In this document: piece by piece, positions 30,401-41,924 of the stretch
Layout: each line of letters starts with the position of its first letter
Numbering within the stretch: position 1 is the stretch's first letter
NCBI RefSeq assembly: GCF_963422355.1
Contig: NC_085104.1
Location: 1,000,816-1,064,815 of the forward strand
Source: Corticium candelabrum
Lineage: Eukaryota > Porifera > Homoscleromorpha > Homosclerophorida > Plakinidae
Reading direction: 5' to 3'
DNA: 64,000 bases
Notes under the pieces: generated by a model
The model's database searches: none
What the model was told of the DNA's origin: nothing
The model's input: the letters and a program-made list of their open reading frames with translations, nothing else
Made by a program: the position numbers and the translations under genes

Positions 30401-31034
30401 GCCGCAACGTCGTACAGACACAGACACACGTATATACGCACGCACACACGCACGCACGCACGCACGCACGCACGCACGAACGCACGCACACCAAGCTGCA
30501 CGCACACCAAGCTGCAAGCACATTTTCTACTATTTGAATCAACTATCCAAACCTGTTTGGCTACATCTCCCGTAAGATTAGACTTCACTACGTTGCTGCA
30601 AATGTCAGCTACAAGATCGACATCAACCGACTTGGCGCCGCTGACAGCAAGTTCACGAACTCTCATTTCTGCCTCTCTAGCAATCGCCTCTACGTTCCAT
30701 TCGTCAACTGATCTCTAAACACACAAAGCACGACATCGAAATGCAATCATTATGAAACAACCCTTGCGATTTATTCTATCAAATGTGTACTTCACTACCA
30801 AAGACAAAAAGTGGAGTCGTCGAGTGAGGGTCGAGTCGTATCGATATTGACATTGACTTGTGTTTGCTTCCAACCAGCCGAGACCGCTACATTCTCTTTC
30901 TGCCTTTGCCGTGTCCGTATCGTTTGCCCTTGAACCATACGGACAGTCCAATAAGACCGTCTTACCGACTTGTTGCCTCAACCAGAAGAACGTGCCCGTT
31001 GTGTCCGTCCTGTTCTCGGCTGGACAAAAGATAT
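27259..31034 (-). CDS. Adhesion G-protein-coupled receptor (HRM-GAIN-GPS-7TM)
   Basis: Exons (minus): 31034-30799 HRM-like (FFWLRQQVGKTVLLDCPYG, CSGLGWLEANTSQC); 30714-30553 and 30293-30199 GAIN helices; 30100-29719 GAIN beta part (SVFFRDETLENKTGSLPANS); 29561-29458 GPS (CEVAEVTSMDVICHCNHLTS, the CHCNHLTSF cleavage motif); 29404-29265 TM1; 28459-28166 TM2-TM3 (HLNLCVALALAIIAFFAA, WMFMEGMGVYRDIV); 28077-27998 TM4; 27904-27259 TM5-TM7 and tail (IVDEFVLLGAFVVPVIIVV, SFIFGLTWILGAATF, LFAIANSFQGCTLFLFH). Class B2 receptors self-cleave at GPS and signal through G proteins when the tethered agonist is exposed. A Ser run (28,340-28,360, GAA repeats) sits in the TM2-TM3 loop. The last exon's tail is ~85 residues and acidic. 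The first exon and signal peptide are not certain: a frame at 31283-31085 (LEWVQLPPGGGSSADGGNFN) could be upstream, but its phase does not fit the HRM exon. Confidence 0.88.
30307..30398. repeat. (TG)n tract in aGPCR intron
   Basis: TG dinucleotides just before the acceptor side of exon 30293, followed on the right by ACGC/CACG repeats (30,430-30,490). Confidence 0.95.
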
Positions 31035-31849
31035 CTATACATATAGATGACAAAACAAAAATGTCATTTTTACAGCTAACACCTGTCCTATTAGGCTAAA
31101 TTTATTGTCTAGATTGACATGTTTGAAAGTGTTGGCAACAAAACTACTGCACGTATCACTCGCTCTTGCATGTTTTTTTCCTTCTAGGTATCCTGCTAGA
31201 TTGAAGTTGCCTCCATCAGCACTGCTACCTCCACCTGGTGGTAGCTGAACCCACTCTAGAGGGGATGCTCCGATTTTTACCAACATACATGTACATGTAG
31301 AACACAAATAATAATTTAATTAGTCTACCCTACACGGTTTGGAAATGCGTGAATCTCATGAATCACGTAAACCAGGTTTATATATACGCACAGACTTCTC
31401 CCGCTGTCCACCCGAGCATTTGCAAGTAACGCCTGTGTTGTACATGTGCATTTTGAAAACTAGGTCAAAAGTTTTAGGGAGCGAACATGCCCCCTGTGCT
31501 CCACACGAGCTATGCGCCTCGACATGAAAAGCCTTCACGTATAAATTTATAACTAAAACAATCAAATATAATATATCATGCATGGTCAGTTTATAGATAA
31601 TGGATGGTCAGTTTAAATATAATATATAATAGATCATGGCTATTGATCTTGTACTTTTTACAGGTTCCGTCGATTCCGTAAAATGTCCTTTTTAATTAAG
31701 CTTTGGGCTTCCTCGACATCTCGATTTGTCATTCATGTATGCATGCAAGTCAAAAATTATCTAGATGTTGAAACGGACAGCTCAACGGCACTCTTCCAGT
31801 ATGACGCGCCATTTGTTCCATAATTCGCTATTTCCTGCTTAAGTTGATT

Positions 31850-32200
31850 TGATTTCTTAATTTAAGTAGAATTATTTTTACTAAAATAGAAATCAGCACT
31901 TCTACAGAAGTAGAAATGTAAATCCATTTCTACAATAATTAGGAAGACAAACCAAGCATTCCACAGTAATGTTAAATATCACGTTGCTGTCTGTTTTCCA
32001 CTTACCATGGTAAGTAGAATTTATTTCCACTTAAGTATTCATTTTTCAATTAGTAATTTCATTTTCACTTAAGTTAAGTAGAATTCAGTTGACTTCATTA
32101 AATTTTCTCCACTGAAGTAGAAACCAATTTCGCTTCAGTAGAATTCAATGGTCAATTATCACTAAAGTAGAATTTATTTCCACTTAAGTATTCATTAAGT
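31850..32200. repeat. Degenerate TAAGTAGAA/CACTTAAGT repeat field
   Basis: At least ten imperfect copies of (A/C)TTAAGTAGAATT and its partner TTTCCACTTAAGTATTCA in about 350 bp. The core CTTAAG is palindromic, so the field could form many short hairpins. No known satellite was recognised. The stretch 31,300-31,850 to its left has no gene that I can support. Confidence 0.6.
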
Positions 32201-32210
32201 GTGTGTGTGT

Positions 32211-32405
32211 GTGTGGTGATGTAGCTCAATTGGTTAGAGAGTGCATTTGGAGAATGAAAACATCCGGAACTTTGCAGAGTTGCAGGTTTGCAGGTTCAAG
32301 TCACAGTGATGGCGAGCTATGGCATAATTTCCTTAAGCAAGAAACTTACACACAATTGTTTCTCTCGACTCAAGAGTATAAATGAGTACAGTACCTGGTC
32401 ATTCC
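32211..32405 (+). mobile_element. tRNA-derived SINE, copy 4 (5' part)
   Basis: GATGTAGCTCAATTGGTTAGAG (A box) and GGTTCAAGTC (B box), then the body through GAGTACAGTACCTGGTCATT, where it stops against gypsy-type sequence. Preceded by a short TG run. Confidence 0.85.
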
Positions 32406-33900
32406 AACAAGTCAAACAGGCAAATTACAAGCGCACCTGTCTTAAAGTATTTTGACCAGTTCGAACCAATGGTACTGCAGTGTGACGCATCAAGTACAGG
32501 CCTTGGTGCGGTATTATTACAGAATGGACAACCAGTCACTTTTGCTAGTAGAGCATTGACCAAGACAGAGTGTGAATATGCTCAAATCAAGAAAGAACTA
32601 CTGTCAATAGTGTTTGCAGCAGAAAGATTTGACCAATACACATGTGGAAGAACAGTGACAGTTCAGACGGGCCACAGACTCCTAGAAATAATAGCACGAA
32701 AACCGTTACAGGCTGCGCCATGAAGACTGTAGAGAATGCTGATGCGCCTGCAGCGGTACCAAATAAATATTTTGAGTATTAGAACTCCATTTGAAGTGGA
32801 GCTAGAAAATGTCAATGCAGCCGATTGCGCTTTCATTTCAAACTCCAAAATTCAAGATATTTAGAAGGCGACAGCGGAAGATCAGGTATTTCAAGAGCTG
32901 ATAACCACCATTCATAGAGGTTGGCCAGAAGGAAAAGATTGGCTGAATCCAGTTCTGACACCATATCACCCATTTTGAGATGAGTCAGTGGTAGATGGTG
33001 AAGTTATCTATCGTGAAGATAGATGTGTAATTCCTCCTTCTATGCGAGCTTTCACACTAGCACGTATACACATGTCACACATGGGAAATGGAGAGTGTGT
33101 CCGGAGAGCCAAAGATTGTGTATTCTAGCTGGCCAGGCATGAACTCCGTCATCAAGGATTAGGTCAGCAAATGTGACATCTGTAGACGGTATGACCAGGC
33201 ACAACAATAGGAAACTCTGAAGTCACATGACATACCAAATGGGCCATGGAAAACAGTTGGGGCTCTGTTTGCTTTTCAGGGTGGAGACTACCTTATGTTG
33301 GTCGACTATTATAGTGGGTTCATCGAAGTAGAACCAATGTTTGAGACAACATCAAAGACAATCATTGCCAAGCTGAGACGGCAATTTGCAAGGCAAGGGA
33401 TACCCCTTACGTTGCTAACAGACAACGGTCCTCAGTTTGTGAGCAAGGAGGCGTGTCAATTCAGTAACGAATGGGAATTTGAACATAGAACCTCAAGTCC
33501 CTACTACCCACAAAGTAATGATAAAGCGGAGAGTGCCGTGAAAGTGGTAAAGCAACTAATGAATAAAGCATTGGCACACGTTCGAGATCCTTGGCTCTCT
33601 CTGTTGGAATTGCAAAATACGCCCACGGTAGGAATGAGCTCTGGCCCTGCTCAGATTGCTCGATCAGCAGGAGAACAAGAGCATTGTTACCTATATAAAG
33701 GATGAGATGCAGACACCTGAACTTGTGACAGAAGCGTCAGAGCAATGGCAAAAGAAACAAGAAAGACAGGCCAAATATTACGACAGAGGAGCAATAGATT
33801 TGCCGAAACTATATCCCCGAGACGTCGTACCCATGCAGCCTATAGGCAAGATCGAAGACGACAGTTCTACGTCGGGTTGAACCAAGATCATATAGTGTGC
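32406..33900 (+). mobile_element. Ty3/gypsy retrotransposon remnant (RNase H and integrase parts)
   Basis: An LTR-retrotransposon fossil in plus orientation. Recognisable parts are the end of the reverse transcriptase/RNase H region (about 32,430-32,720; FDQFEPMVLQCDASSTGLGA, ALTKTECEYAQIKKELLSIV) and an integrase core (about 33,290-33,600; GIPLTLLTDNGPQFVS, SPYYPQSNDKAESAV). No LTRs were found. It is broken, with several interruptions, and lacks gag, protease and the polymerase palm. It belongs to a different lineage from the element at 35,496. Confidence 0.85.
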
Positions 33901-35495
33901 GAACAAAAGGAGGAGGAGTGTTCTGTCAAAGTAGGAGTGTTCTGTCAAAGTAGGAGACAACTAAGACTTTTCGAGAGAAGATGGAAGAACAAAAACCATG
34001 TTATGAACAATTAAGAACCGGCCGCTAGAAACTACACAGCAGGATCGAGGAAGAAAGATGTGAAGAAGGCCAGCAACACCTACCTGAAGACAAACCAAAA
34101 GATTCAAATGAAACAGAAGTAGAAAGTCAAGAAAGAAGAAACGGTGACAGTCAATCAAACAAGACAAGAAGACAACAGCAATGTTAGATAGAAGTGCAAA
34201 CCCTCGGCCAGTATGCACCTTGAAGGTAATTAGTCGCGCAATGACAGAATGGTTTAAACCATACCAATTAACCGCCACGCACAGCAAAAGTATGGAGCAA
34301 ATACGAAAACCAGATTTCGATTAGCTAATTAGATAGGTACAAAAGAAGCAGCACTGATTTTCCGTGAACAAACCACGATTTCATGCACCTACAATGTTTT
34401 GAGCTTTCAGAAGATGACAGTATTGATGGAACAAGCATAATGTGACAACCTTCGCTCTCTAGACATTTAGTTCTTTGTGCAACTTCTCTAGGCGTCTGAT
34501 TGTTTGTGCAGTTATTGAAGTCGTAATGAGCCACTATGGGCGGTTTTAGGCGTGGCATAGGTAACCCCAGAGCCAAAACAAAATTAGATGTGGGAAACAT
34601 GAACGCTAAAAATGTAGCTACATTAGGCGTTGTCTCTAAATGCTACACTCTTACGTACAACAAAAGAAACAGCTCGCCACCGATTTTCCAGCTCACAACA
34701 ATCTAGACGTCTGGTTGTTTGTGCAGCTTCTCTAGACATCTGGTTGTTGTCGTAATGGGGGAAAACATGCATGTTTCAAATGTAGATCACGTTGTTTCGA
34801 AGTGCTGGAACAAGCCAAATGTTACAAGTCGGGTAGCCTCACGTGCCTGACTGGTTGTTTGTGCAGCTTCTCTAGTCGTCTGGTAGTTGTCGTAATGGGG
34901 GAAAACATGCACGTTACAAATGTAGTTGTTTGGAAGTGCTGGAACAAGCCAAATGTTACAAGTCGGAGAGCCTCGACGCTAGGCCGGCTGGCAATCTTCG
35001 CCTTACGTGATGAAGGACCACCGATTTTCCAGCTCACAAGAATGTAAAAGTCTCGTTCTTTGTGCAGATTCTCTAGGGGTCTTGTTGTTTGTGCCGCTTC
35101 TCTAGCTAGACGTCGCCTACTGTACACTGTACCGTATTTACACAGCTATCCGTCTAACCGCAATTTTGGTTGTTGTAATGAGGTGACCCCAGAGCCAAAA
35201 CAAAACATCAATGTGGGAAAACATGCACGTGCGCATGTAGATTAAGTAGGTGTCTGTTCGCTCTGACTTTGGATATCGTAACAAAAATGAATAGAGACGC
35301 AATAGCGTACTTACGGGTCAGCCGAGCCGCTTCGTCCGACAAACAGACGATGTCATGGACAATGCACGTTCCCCTTCGCAAATTCCCGTCAAGCACCAAA
35401 TTTCTGTTGAAGACGACACTAGTGATCTTTGCAACAACACCACGGCCGCTCAGCCACGCACACCGAAAATTCAAGCTGGCAGACTGCAGAACTAC

Positions 35496-35623
35496 TGTAG
35501 TAGTTTAGAGTTGTCTTGGGGAGGCGCCTTGGGGCGCCTGCGCAGTACGAGAGACCAAGCTTGTTTGGCGGGTTTCGTTGTGTTGTTGAGTTAGAGTGCT
35601 AATACACGAGTCTAGATACTACA
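35496..35623 (+). repeat. 5' LTR of the Ty3/gypsy element
   Basis: 128 bp, TGTAGTAGTTTAG...GATACTACA, followed by ATTGGCGACGAGGATGG, a likely primer-binding-site region. Confidence 0.93.
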
Positions 35624-38600
35624 TATTGGCGACGAGGATGGGATTGAAATATTACATCGATGATCGGGAAAGTGGGGCCCTTTGATGGAACTCAAGATGA
35701 ATGGGAGCACTACGTCGAATGACTAGGGTTTTACTTCACGGCAAACAAGGTGACTGACAAAGACCAACGGAAGGCAGTGTTGTTGAGCGTATGTGGCGCT
35801 CAAACGTACAAATTAACTCGTCCGCAACCTTCTCGCGCCGCAGACACCGGATGCAGTCGAATGTGACGACATCGTCAAGAGAGTCCAAGATCACGTGAGA
35901 CCAAAGCCTTCTGTTATTCTACAACGGTTGAGATTTAACAGTTGTAACAAGAAAGAAGGTGAGTCTGTGGCGGATTTCGTGACGAAATTGCGTCGATTAT
36001 ATATCAACAGACTGTGCCTTTGGGGATACTCTCTCAGACATGCTAAGAGACAGACTGGTGTGCGGGATAAATGAAGAGAAGATTCAGCGGAAACTCTTGC
36101 AAAAAGTCAACTTGAAATTTGAGGACGCCCTACAGATTGCCCGAGCGATGGAAACAGCTGCGAAAAATTTGCTAGAAATGCAAAAAGGTGGTCGTACATC
36201 AACAACGAATCAAGCACCAGTAGCCGTACATCAGACATCAAGTAGGAGGGACCATACACCAGAAAAGAGTAAGTGTTCTCGTTGTTTGGGTTGGCATCTT
36301 CCCAAGCCATGCCGTTTCCAGACAGCAGAGTGTATGAAGTGCAAGAAGCGGGGCCATATCGCGAGAACGTGCCGAAGTCAGTCAAATCAACAAGGAGAAT
36401 CAAAGACAGCCCACCAAATAACCCAAGATTAGGATTTCCAGGAATCGGGATTTGTTAGAGACGGCAATGAACGCTGTACACGTAGTGGGCGTGGCAATCA
36501 AGGTGGAAGTTGTGATTAATCAGCAGAAGGTGGAGATGGAGATAGACACTGGGGCAGCGGTAACGCTGGTGAATGAAGCTACGTTCAAGGCATTATGGTC
36601 TAAACGGAAGGCCCGGTTTGTGTAGTCCACAAGTACAATTACGGACATATTCAGGGAAACCACTAACTTGGTGAAACAGATGTGAAAGTGAGATATGGAC
36701 AGCAAGTAACTTCCCTGCCATTGATCATTGTCAAAGGCAAGGGTCCAAATTTGTTCGGTAGAAACTGAATGCAGACCCTAAAACTGAAATGGGAAGAGAT
36801 ATTCCACCTCCATATCATTGGTAGAACATCACACGAGGAAGGAAGGATTCAACATAAGGAGCTCATCACCAAATACCAAGAAGTATTCAAGGAGGAGATG
36901 GGACTACTGGAGGGTGCAACAGCATCGATAGCAATGAGACCAGATACCGCACCCCGGTTTTTCAAGCCTCGACCTGTACCATATGCGTACAAAGAGCTAG
37001 TCGAACAGGAGTTGAGACGGTTGGAACGAGACGAAATTATAGAAGCCGTTCGATTATCGGATTGGGCTGCTCCAGTAGTACCGGTTCCAAAAAAGGACGG
37101 TTCAATCAGGATATGCGGTGACTTTAGGTTGACGATTAACCAGGCTGCCCCTTGTGAGAAATACCCATTGCCAAAGATCAATGATATATTTGCCTCTTTA
37201 GCTGGAGGTCAGTTGTTCACCAAGTTAGATCTGAGCCAAGCGTATCAGCAGGTGGCACTTGATGAGACGTCGCAGAATTACGTAGTCATAAATACTCACT
37301 TGGGGTTGTTCAAGTACAAACGCCTACCTTTTGGGGTGGCCTCGGATCCAGCCATTTTTCAAAGGGTAATGGACATTCTCCTTCAGGACATCCCCATGAC
37401 AGTGGTCTATTTAGACGATATTCTAGTGACAGGACGTTGTCTGGAGGAACACTTGCAGAACCTAGAAATGGTACTACAACGCCTAGCCAACTCGGGATTG
37501 CGACTAAAGCTGGCTAAATGCGCGGTTTTACAGAAAGAAATCAGTTATTTAGGCCATACTATCAACAGCCAGGGGCTAGCACCAGACAAGAAGAAAGGAA
37601 TGGCGATTCAAGCTGCACCTGAACCCAAAATGTTACGGAATAACGATCCTTCTTGGGTATAATTAATTACTATGGCCGGTTTTTACCGAAGCTGGCTTCA
37701 AGGCTGGCTCCACCGTATCAACTGTTGCGCCAGAACGTACGTCGGCAGTGGAAAAAAGATGAGCATAAGGAAGCGTTCAGACAAGCGAAGGAGGCTCTTC
37801 AGTCTAGTCAAGTGATGATACGTTTTGACCCAAGGAAGGAAGTCATCTTAGCCTGTGATGCCTCACCGTACGGGGTAGGAGCCGTGCTTTCACACAGGCT
37901 ACACGACGGTACCGAGCGACCAATCGCTTTCGCATCTAGCAGCTTGGCTGAAGCAGAAAGGAGATATGCGTAGATAGACCGCGATGCACTCGCATTGCTG
38001 TTCGGAGTGAAGAAGTTCCACCAATACTTGAGTGGAAGAGCATTTACAATCCTTACCTATCACAAGCCGTTGGTCTCGTTGTTAGGAGAGAATAAGGGCG
38101 TGCAGTTGATGGCATCAGGTCGCATGCAACGTTGGGCAATAATGTTGTCTGGCTATCATTATAAACTACGTTATCGACCAGGGACGACAAATGCCAACGC
38201 CAATGCACTCAGTCGGTTACCTTTGTCTGTTAAACCAGAAGTGACAAAGGATCCTAGTGAATCGGTGCTATTACTGCACATCTTGGAAACGACCCCTGCC
38301 GGACCGATAACAACTGTACAACTTCGGCAATATACAGACAGAGATGGACAACTGACAACTGTCGGGTATTATGTGTTGAGTGGATGGCCGAGAGAAGTAG
38401 ACTCCGAGCTCCGACATTACTGGAATCGCCGGTACGAGCTAAGTGTCTTTGGTGGTTGTGTACTGTGGGGGTCGCGAGTTATTATACCGCAGAAGGCGTG
38501 GCCGATGGTGCTGGAGGAATTACATGTGGTTCATCCGGGGGTTTCTAGAATGAAAAGTCTAGCAAGAAGTTACATTTGGTGGCCGGGATTGGATGCTGAT

Positions 38601-39697
38601 ATAGAGAAGATAGCAAAATCTTGCGGGACATGCCAAGAGCATCAGTGATCACCACCAAAAGCGCCTCTTCACCCTTGGGCACAGCCAGAACGTGCGTGGT
38701 CAAGATTACATATCGACTTTGCTGAGCCATTCTTGGGGCAGTGGTTCTTGATACTGTCACTGATGCGTACTCTAAATGGTTGGAAGTGAAACCACTGAGT
38801 TCCCCCACAACTGGACCTACCATTCGGGTGCTACAGTCTATTTTTGCGACCCACAGACTACCGAAAATCATGGTCAGTGATAATGACTCGGCCTTTACGA
38901 GTCAAGAATTTGGGAACTTCATGAAGGGCAAGGAAGTTGTGCATATTACAACTGCACCCTACCACCCGTCCTCTAATGGGCTGGCCGAGAGGGCGGCTCA
39001 AACATTCAAGGCAGCCATGAAGCGAATGAAAAACGAACAGGGAACACTGGAAACGAAGCTGGATGAATTTCTATTTCGGTACAGAATCACACCACACGCG
39101 ACAACAGGAGAGGTGCCAGCTGTGATTTTGATGGGACGGAGACCAAGAAGCTGCCTGGACTTACTACATCCGGACCTGGCGAGAAAGACAAGGGAAGCAC
39201 AAGAGCAACAAAGGAAGGATCATGACAAATCTTGCAGTTACCGGAATCTGGAGACGGGGCAAACAGTGCTTGTTCGTAACTTTGGCAGGGACAGGATTGG
39301 TTAGCAGGCGTGGTTGAGAGTCAAACGGGACCCTTATCTTTCAGAATGAGGTTAGAGGACGGACGGTTAGTCAAGCAACACATGGATCACGTTCGACAGA
39401 GAACGACCGAGACTAAAAGTCCAGAGGGACAAGCAATGATGGAGGACAGTCCCAACATTGGGTTAGACCAACAGCAAGGAGAAGAGAGCACAAGATTGTC
39501 AACAGCAACAAACGCTCCGGATGTCACCGAACATCAGCAAACAGAACAAGCAGAGACCGAGGCTGATCAGCAATTGGAAATGAGAGCTGCCGACGTTCCG
39601 CCTGTCTTCCGGTGTTCCGCACGGATCTCGAGACCTCCAGAAAGACTGGATCTGTAGTGTAGTAATGTGGGAACTTAGAAAATTTAGAGGAAAGAGA

Positions 39698-39825
39698 TGT
39701 AGTAGTTTAGGGTTGTTTTGGGGAGGCGTCTTGGGGCGCCTGCGCAGTACGAGAGACTAAGCTTGTTTGGCGGGTTTCGTTGTGTTGTTGAGTTAGAGTG
39801 CTAATACACGAGTCTAGATACTACA
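39698..39825 (+). repeat. 3' LTR of the Ty3/gypsy element
   Basis: 128 bp, same ends as the 5' LTR. The host sequence resumes at 39,826 (ACCACTATGC), which continues the foldback arm broken at 35,495 (ACTAC), leaving an imperfect 5-bp target repeat. Confidence 0.93.
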
Positions 39826-40139
39826 ACCACTATGCACAAACACTGTGGAACAAGGACACTGTTAGAAGTCAGGTACAGCAACACACCCTCGCTCCTGGTT
39901 GTTGCTGGGGAAACATACACGTGCAAATGTAAACTATAGGCGTTGTTTCTATGTGCTAAGCCCTTAAAGCCAAGGACTAAACACTATGTACAGGACGGAC
40001 GCCCGATGGCCGAATTCTCGTTAGCAGCTACCAAAGAAAGAGAGGTGGAGCCTCATGATGACATCACGTTCGTCTATTGGTCGGTACAGTAATGACACCA
40101 CTTCTCGTCTATTGGTCGGAATAGCTCATTTGCATCTGT

Positions 40140-40350
40140 GCTAACCAACTATATATACGGTCGGTCGGTCGGTCGTCCGGTCATCGAACGACTACTATAC
40201 TCGAGCCCGAAAATCCGGGCCTCGGGTAATGAATGACGTTGCGGGACGAATATTAAGTTATAATTATTACCCGAGGCCCGGATTTTCGGGCTCGAATATA
40301 GTAGTCGTTCGATGACCGGACGATCGACCGACCGACCATATATATAGTTG
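40140..40350. repeat. Hinge of the foldback palindrome
   Basis: CCAACTATATATACGGTCGG on the left is mirrored by CCGACCATATATATAGTTGG on the right, through GAGCCCGAAAATCCGGGCCT / AGGCCCGGATTTTCGGGCTC and a spacer of about 40 bp. The hinge is almost perfectly self-complementary and could form a large hairpin. Confidence 0.9.
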
Positions 40351-41365
40351 GTTAGCACAGATGCAAATGAGCTATTCCGACCGATAGACGAGAAGTGGTG
40401 TCATTACCGACCAATAGACGAACGTGATGTCATCATGAGGCTCCACCTCTCTTTCTTTGGTAGCTGCTAACGAGAATTCGGCCACCGGGCGTCCGTCCTG
40501 TACATGGTGTTTAGTCCTTTGCTCTAAGGGTTTAGCACATAGAAACAACGCCTATAGTTTACATTTGTACGTGTATGTTTCGCCAACAACAACCAGGAGC
40601 GAGGGTGTCTAGCTGTACATGACTTCTAACATTTTGTTTGTTCCACAGTGTTTCTGCATAGTGGTTCTGCAGTCTGCCAGCTTGAATTTCCATGTGCGTG
40701 GCTGAGCGGCCGTGGTGTTGCTGCAAAGATCACTAGTGTCGTCTTCAACAGAAATTTGGCGCTTGACTGGGATTTGCGAAGGGGAGCGTGCATTGTCCAT
40801 GACAGCGTCTGTTTGTCGGACGAAGTAACTCGGCTGACCTGTAAGTACGCTAGTGCGTCTCTATTCATTTTTGTATTAGGTATCCAAAGTCAGAGCCTAA
40901 TAATAATCTACATGTGCACGTGCATGTTTTCCCACATTGATGTTTTGTTTTGGCTCTGGGGTCACCTCATTACAACCAAAATTGCAGTTAGACGGATACC
41001 TGTGTAAATACGGTACAGTGCACAGTAGGCGACGTCTAGCTAGAGAAGCGGCACAAACAACAAGACACCTAGAGAAGCTGCGCAATGTCATAAGATTTTG
41101 TCATAGCGCGACTAATTTACCTTCAAGGTGCATACCGGCTGAGGGTTTGCACTTATAATGCTTCTTCATTGAGTTAGCAGTATGTAGAGTATTAGCTATG
41201 GAAAGGGATGTTAGGATGGTCGGCATCCGGGACACGTTAGTCATCTGACTAAACGCCGGTACACTGTAGCCGTAGAATACGTGACTACTAGCAGTTGTGT
41301 TGAGTTCTATTAGACTGCATAGTCAAATACAGTATCTAAACGATACAGTGACTATGTGATGTACT

Positions 41366-41598
41366 CGCCTTGTTCACAATAGGCACCTGTGTATCCACGA
41401 GGACATTCACATGAGTATCTGTTTACTCCATCACTGCACGTGGCATTTCATTGCTCTGACACGGGTTGGAAGCACAGTCATCGATATTTATTTCACAATT
41501 TGTGCCCGTGTGTCCTTGATTGCAGGTACATTTGTAGAGATCAACTTGATGTGTACACATGCCATTCTGACAAGGACTAGACAAACATTCGTTGACAT
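41366..41598 (-). pseudogene. Orphan double-EGF exon, probably from DSL4
   Basis: Minus-strand [37 protein letters not shown] then [11 protein letters not shown], after which a 4-base insertion shifts the frame relative to the block 2 copy at 19,938-20,187. In DSL2 this exon follows EGF-e and precedes the FN3-like exon. Here EGF-e is the last DSL4 exon (43,897), and nothing resembling FN3, membrane or tail exons follows before the foldback element. Confidence 0.7.
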
Positions 41599-41719
41599 CT
41601 AGTAATCACAAGTTAACTAGTTGTACGGTATCCGTAGGCGCCTCACGTTCGTGAGTAACACGTCCAACGAAGTTTTCAGACCATCTACTGAAACGCCGAG
41701 TCCTAGCTAGACAATGTTG

Positions 41720-41871
41720 CAGACCTGCCAACCTAGCAGTGTCAAAATGCGTGAGTTTGCAGAAAAAATGCGGGGAATGGGAAGTTTAAATTTTTGGGAC
41801 ACGCCTACAATAACATTAATATTAATAAATTTATATTGTAATAAGTGTTAAATCTAATATATAAAGCTCAA

Positions 41872-41924
<53 letters not shown>

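Larger units (their letters stand above)
35496..39825 (+). mobile_element. Ty3/gypsy LTR retrotransposon, full length in outline, broken
   Basis: Two 128-bp LTRs bound the element (35,496-35,623 and 39,698-39,825), each starting TG and ending CA and differing at about four positions (about 3 percent), so the insertion is fairly recent on a genomic scale. Parts in order: gag with a CCHC zinc knuckle (about 36,270-36,380; CMKCKKRGHIARTC), protease with a DTG motif (about 36,540), reverse transcriptase with YLDD (about 36,770-37,660), RNase H (about 37,700-38,200), integrase zinc-binding and core regions (about 38,500-39,100) and a GPY/F-like end (about 39,310). No envelope gene was seen. It is broken, with roughly half a dozen or more interruptions. 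It lies inside one arm of the foldback element. Confidence 0.93.
34192..41153. mobile_element. Large foldback DNA element with a gypsy insertion in one arm
   Basis: The ends are inverted copies: 34,192 onward (AAGTGCAAACCCTCGGCCAG, ACCTTGAAGGTAATTAGTCG) matches the reverse of 41,153 leftward. Arms run inward to a hinge at about 40,235-40,265. The right arm is about 0.9 kb; the left arm is longer (34,192-35,495 plus 39,826-40,235) because it has extra tandem units at 34,480-35,040 (about 120-130 bp, with GGGGGAAAACATGC and AACAAGCCAAATGTTACAAG). The left arm is interrupted by the LTR element 35,496-39,825. No transposase coding is visible. Superfamily not assigned and no target duplication settled. 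Confidence 0.75.

Noticed and set aside
34480-35040. Possible coding of the tandem ~125-bp units in the foldback arm
   Set aside because: Frames are short and differ between units; the unit is non-coding repeat.
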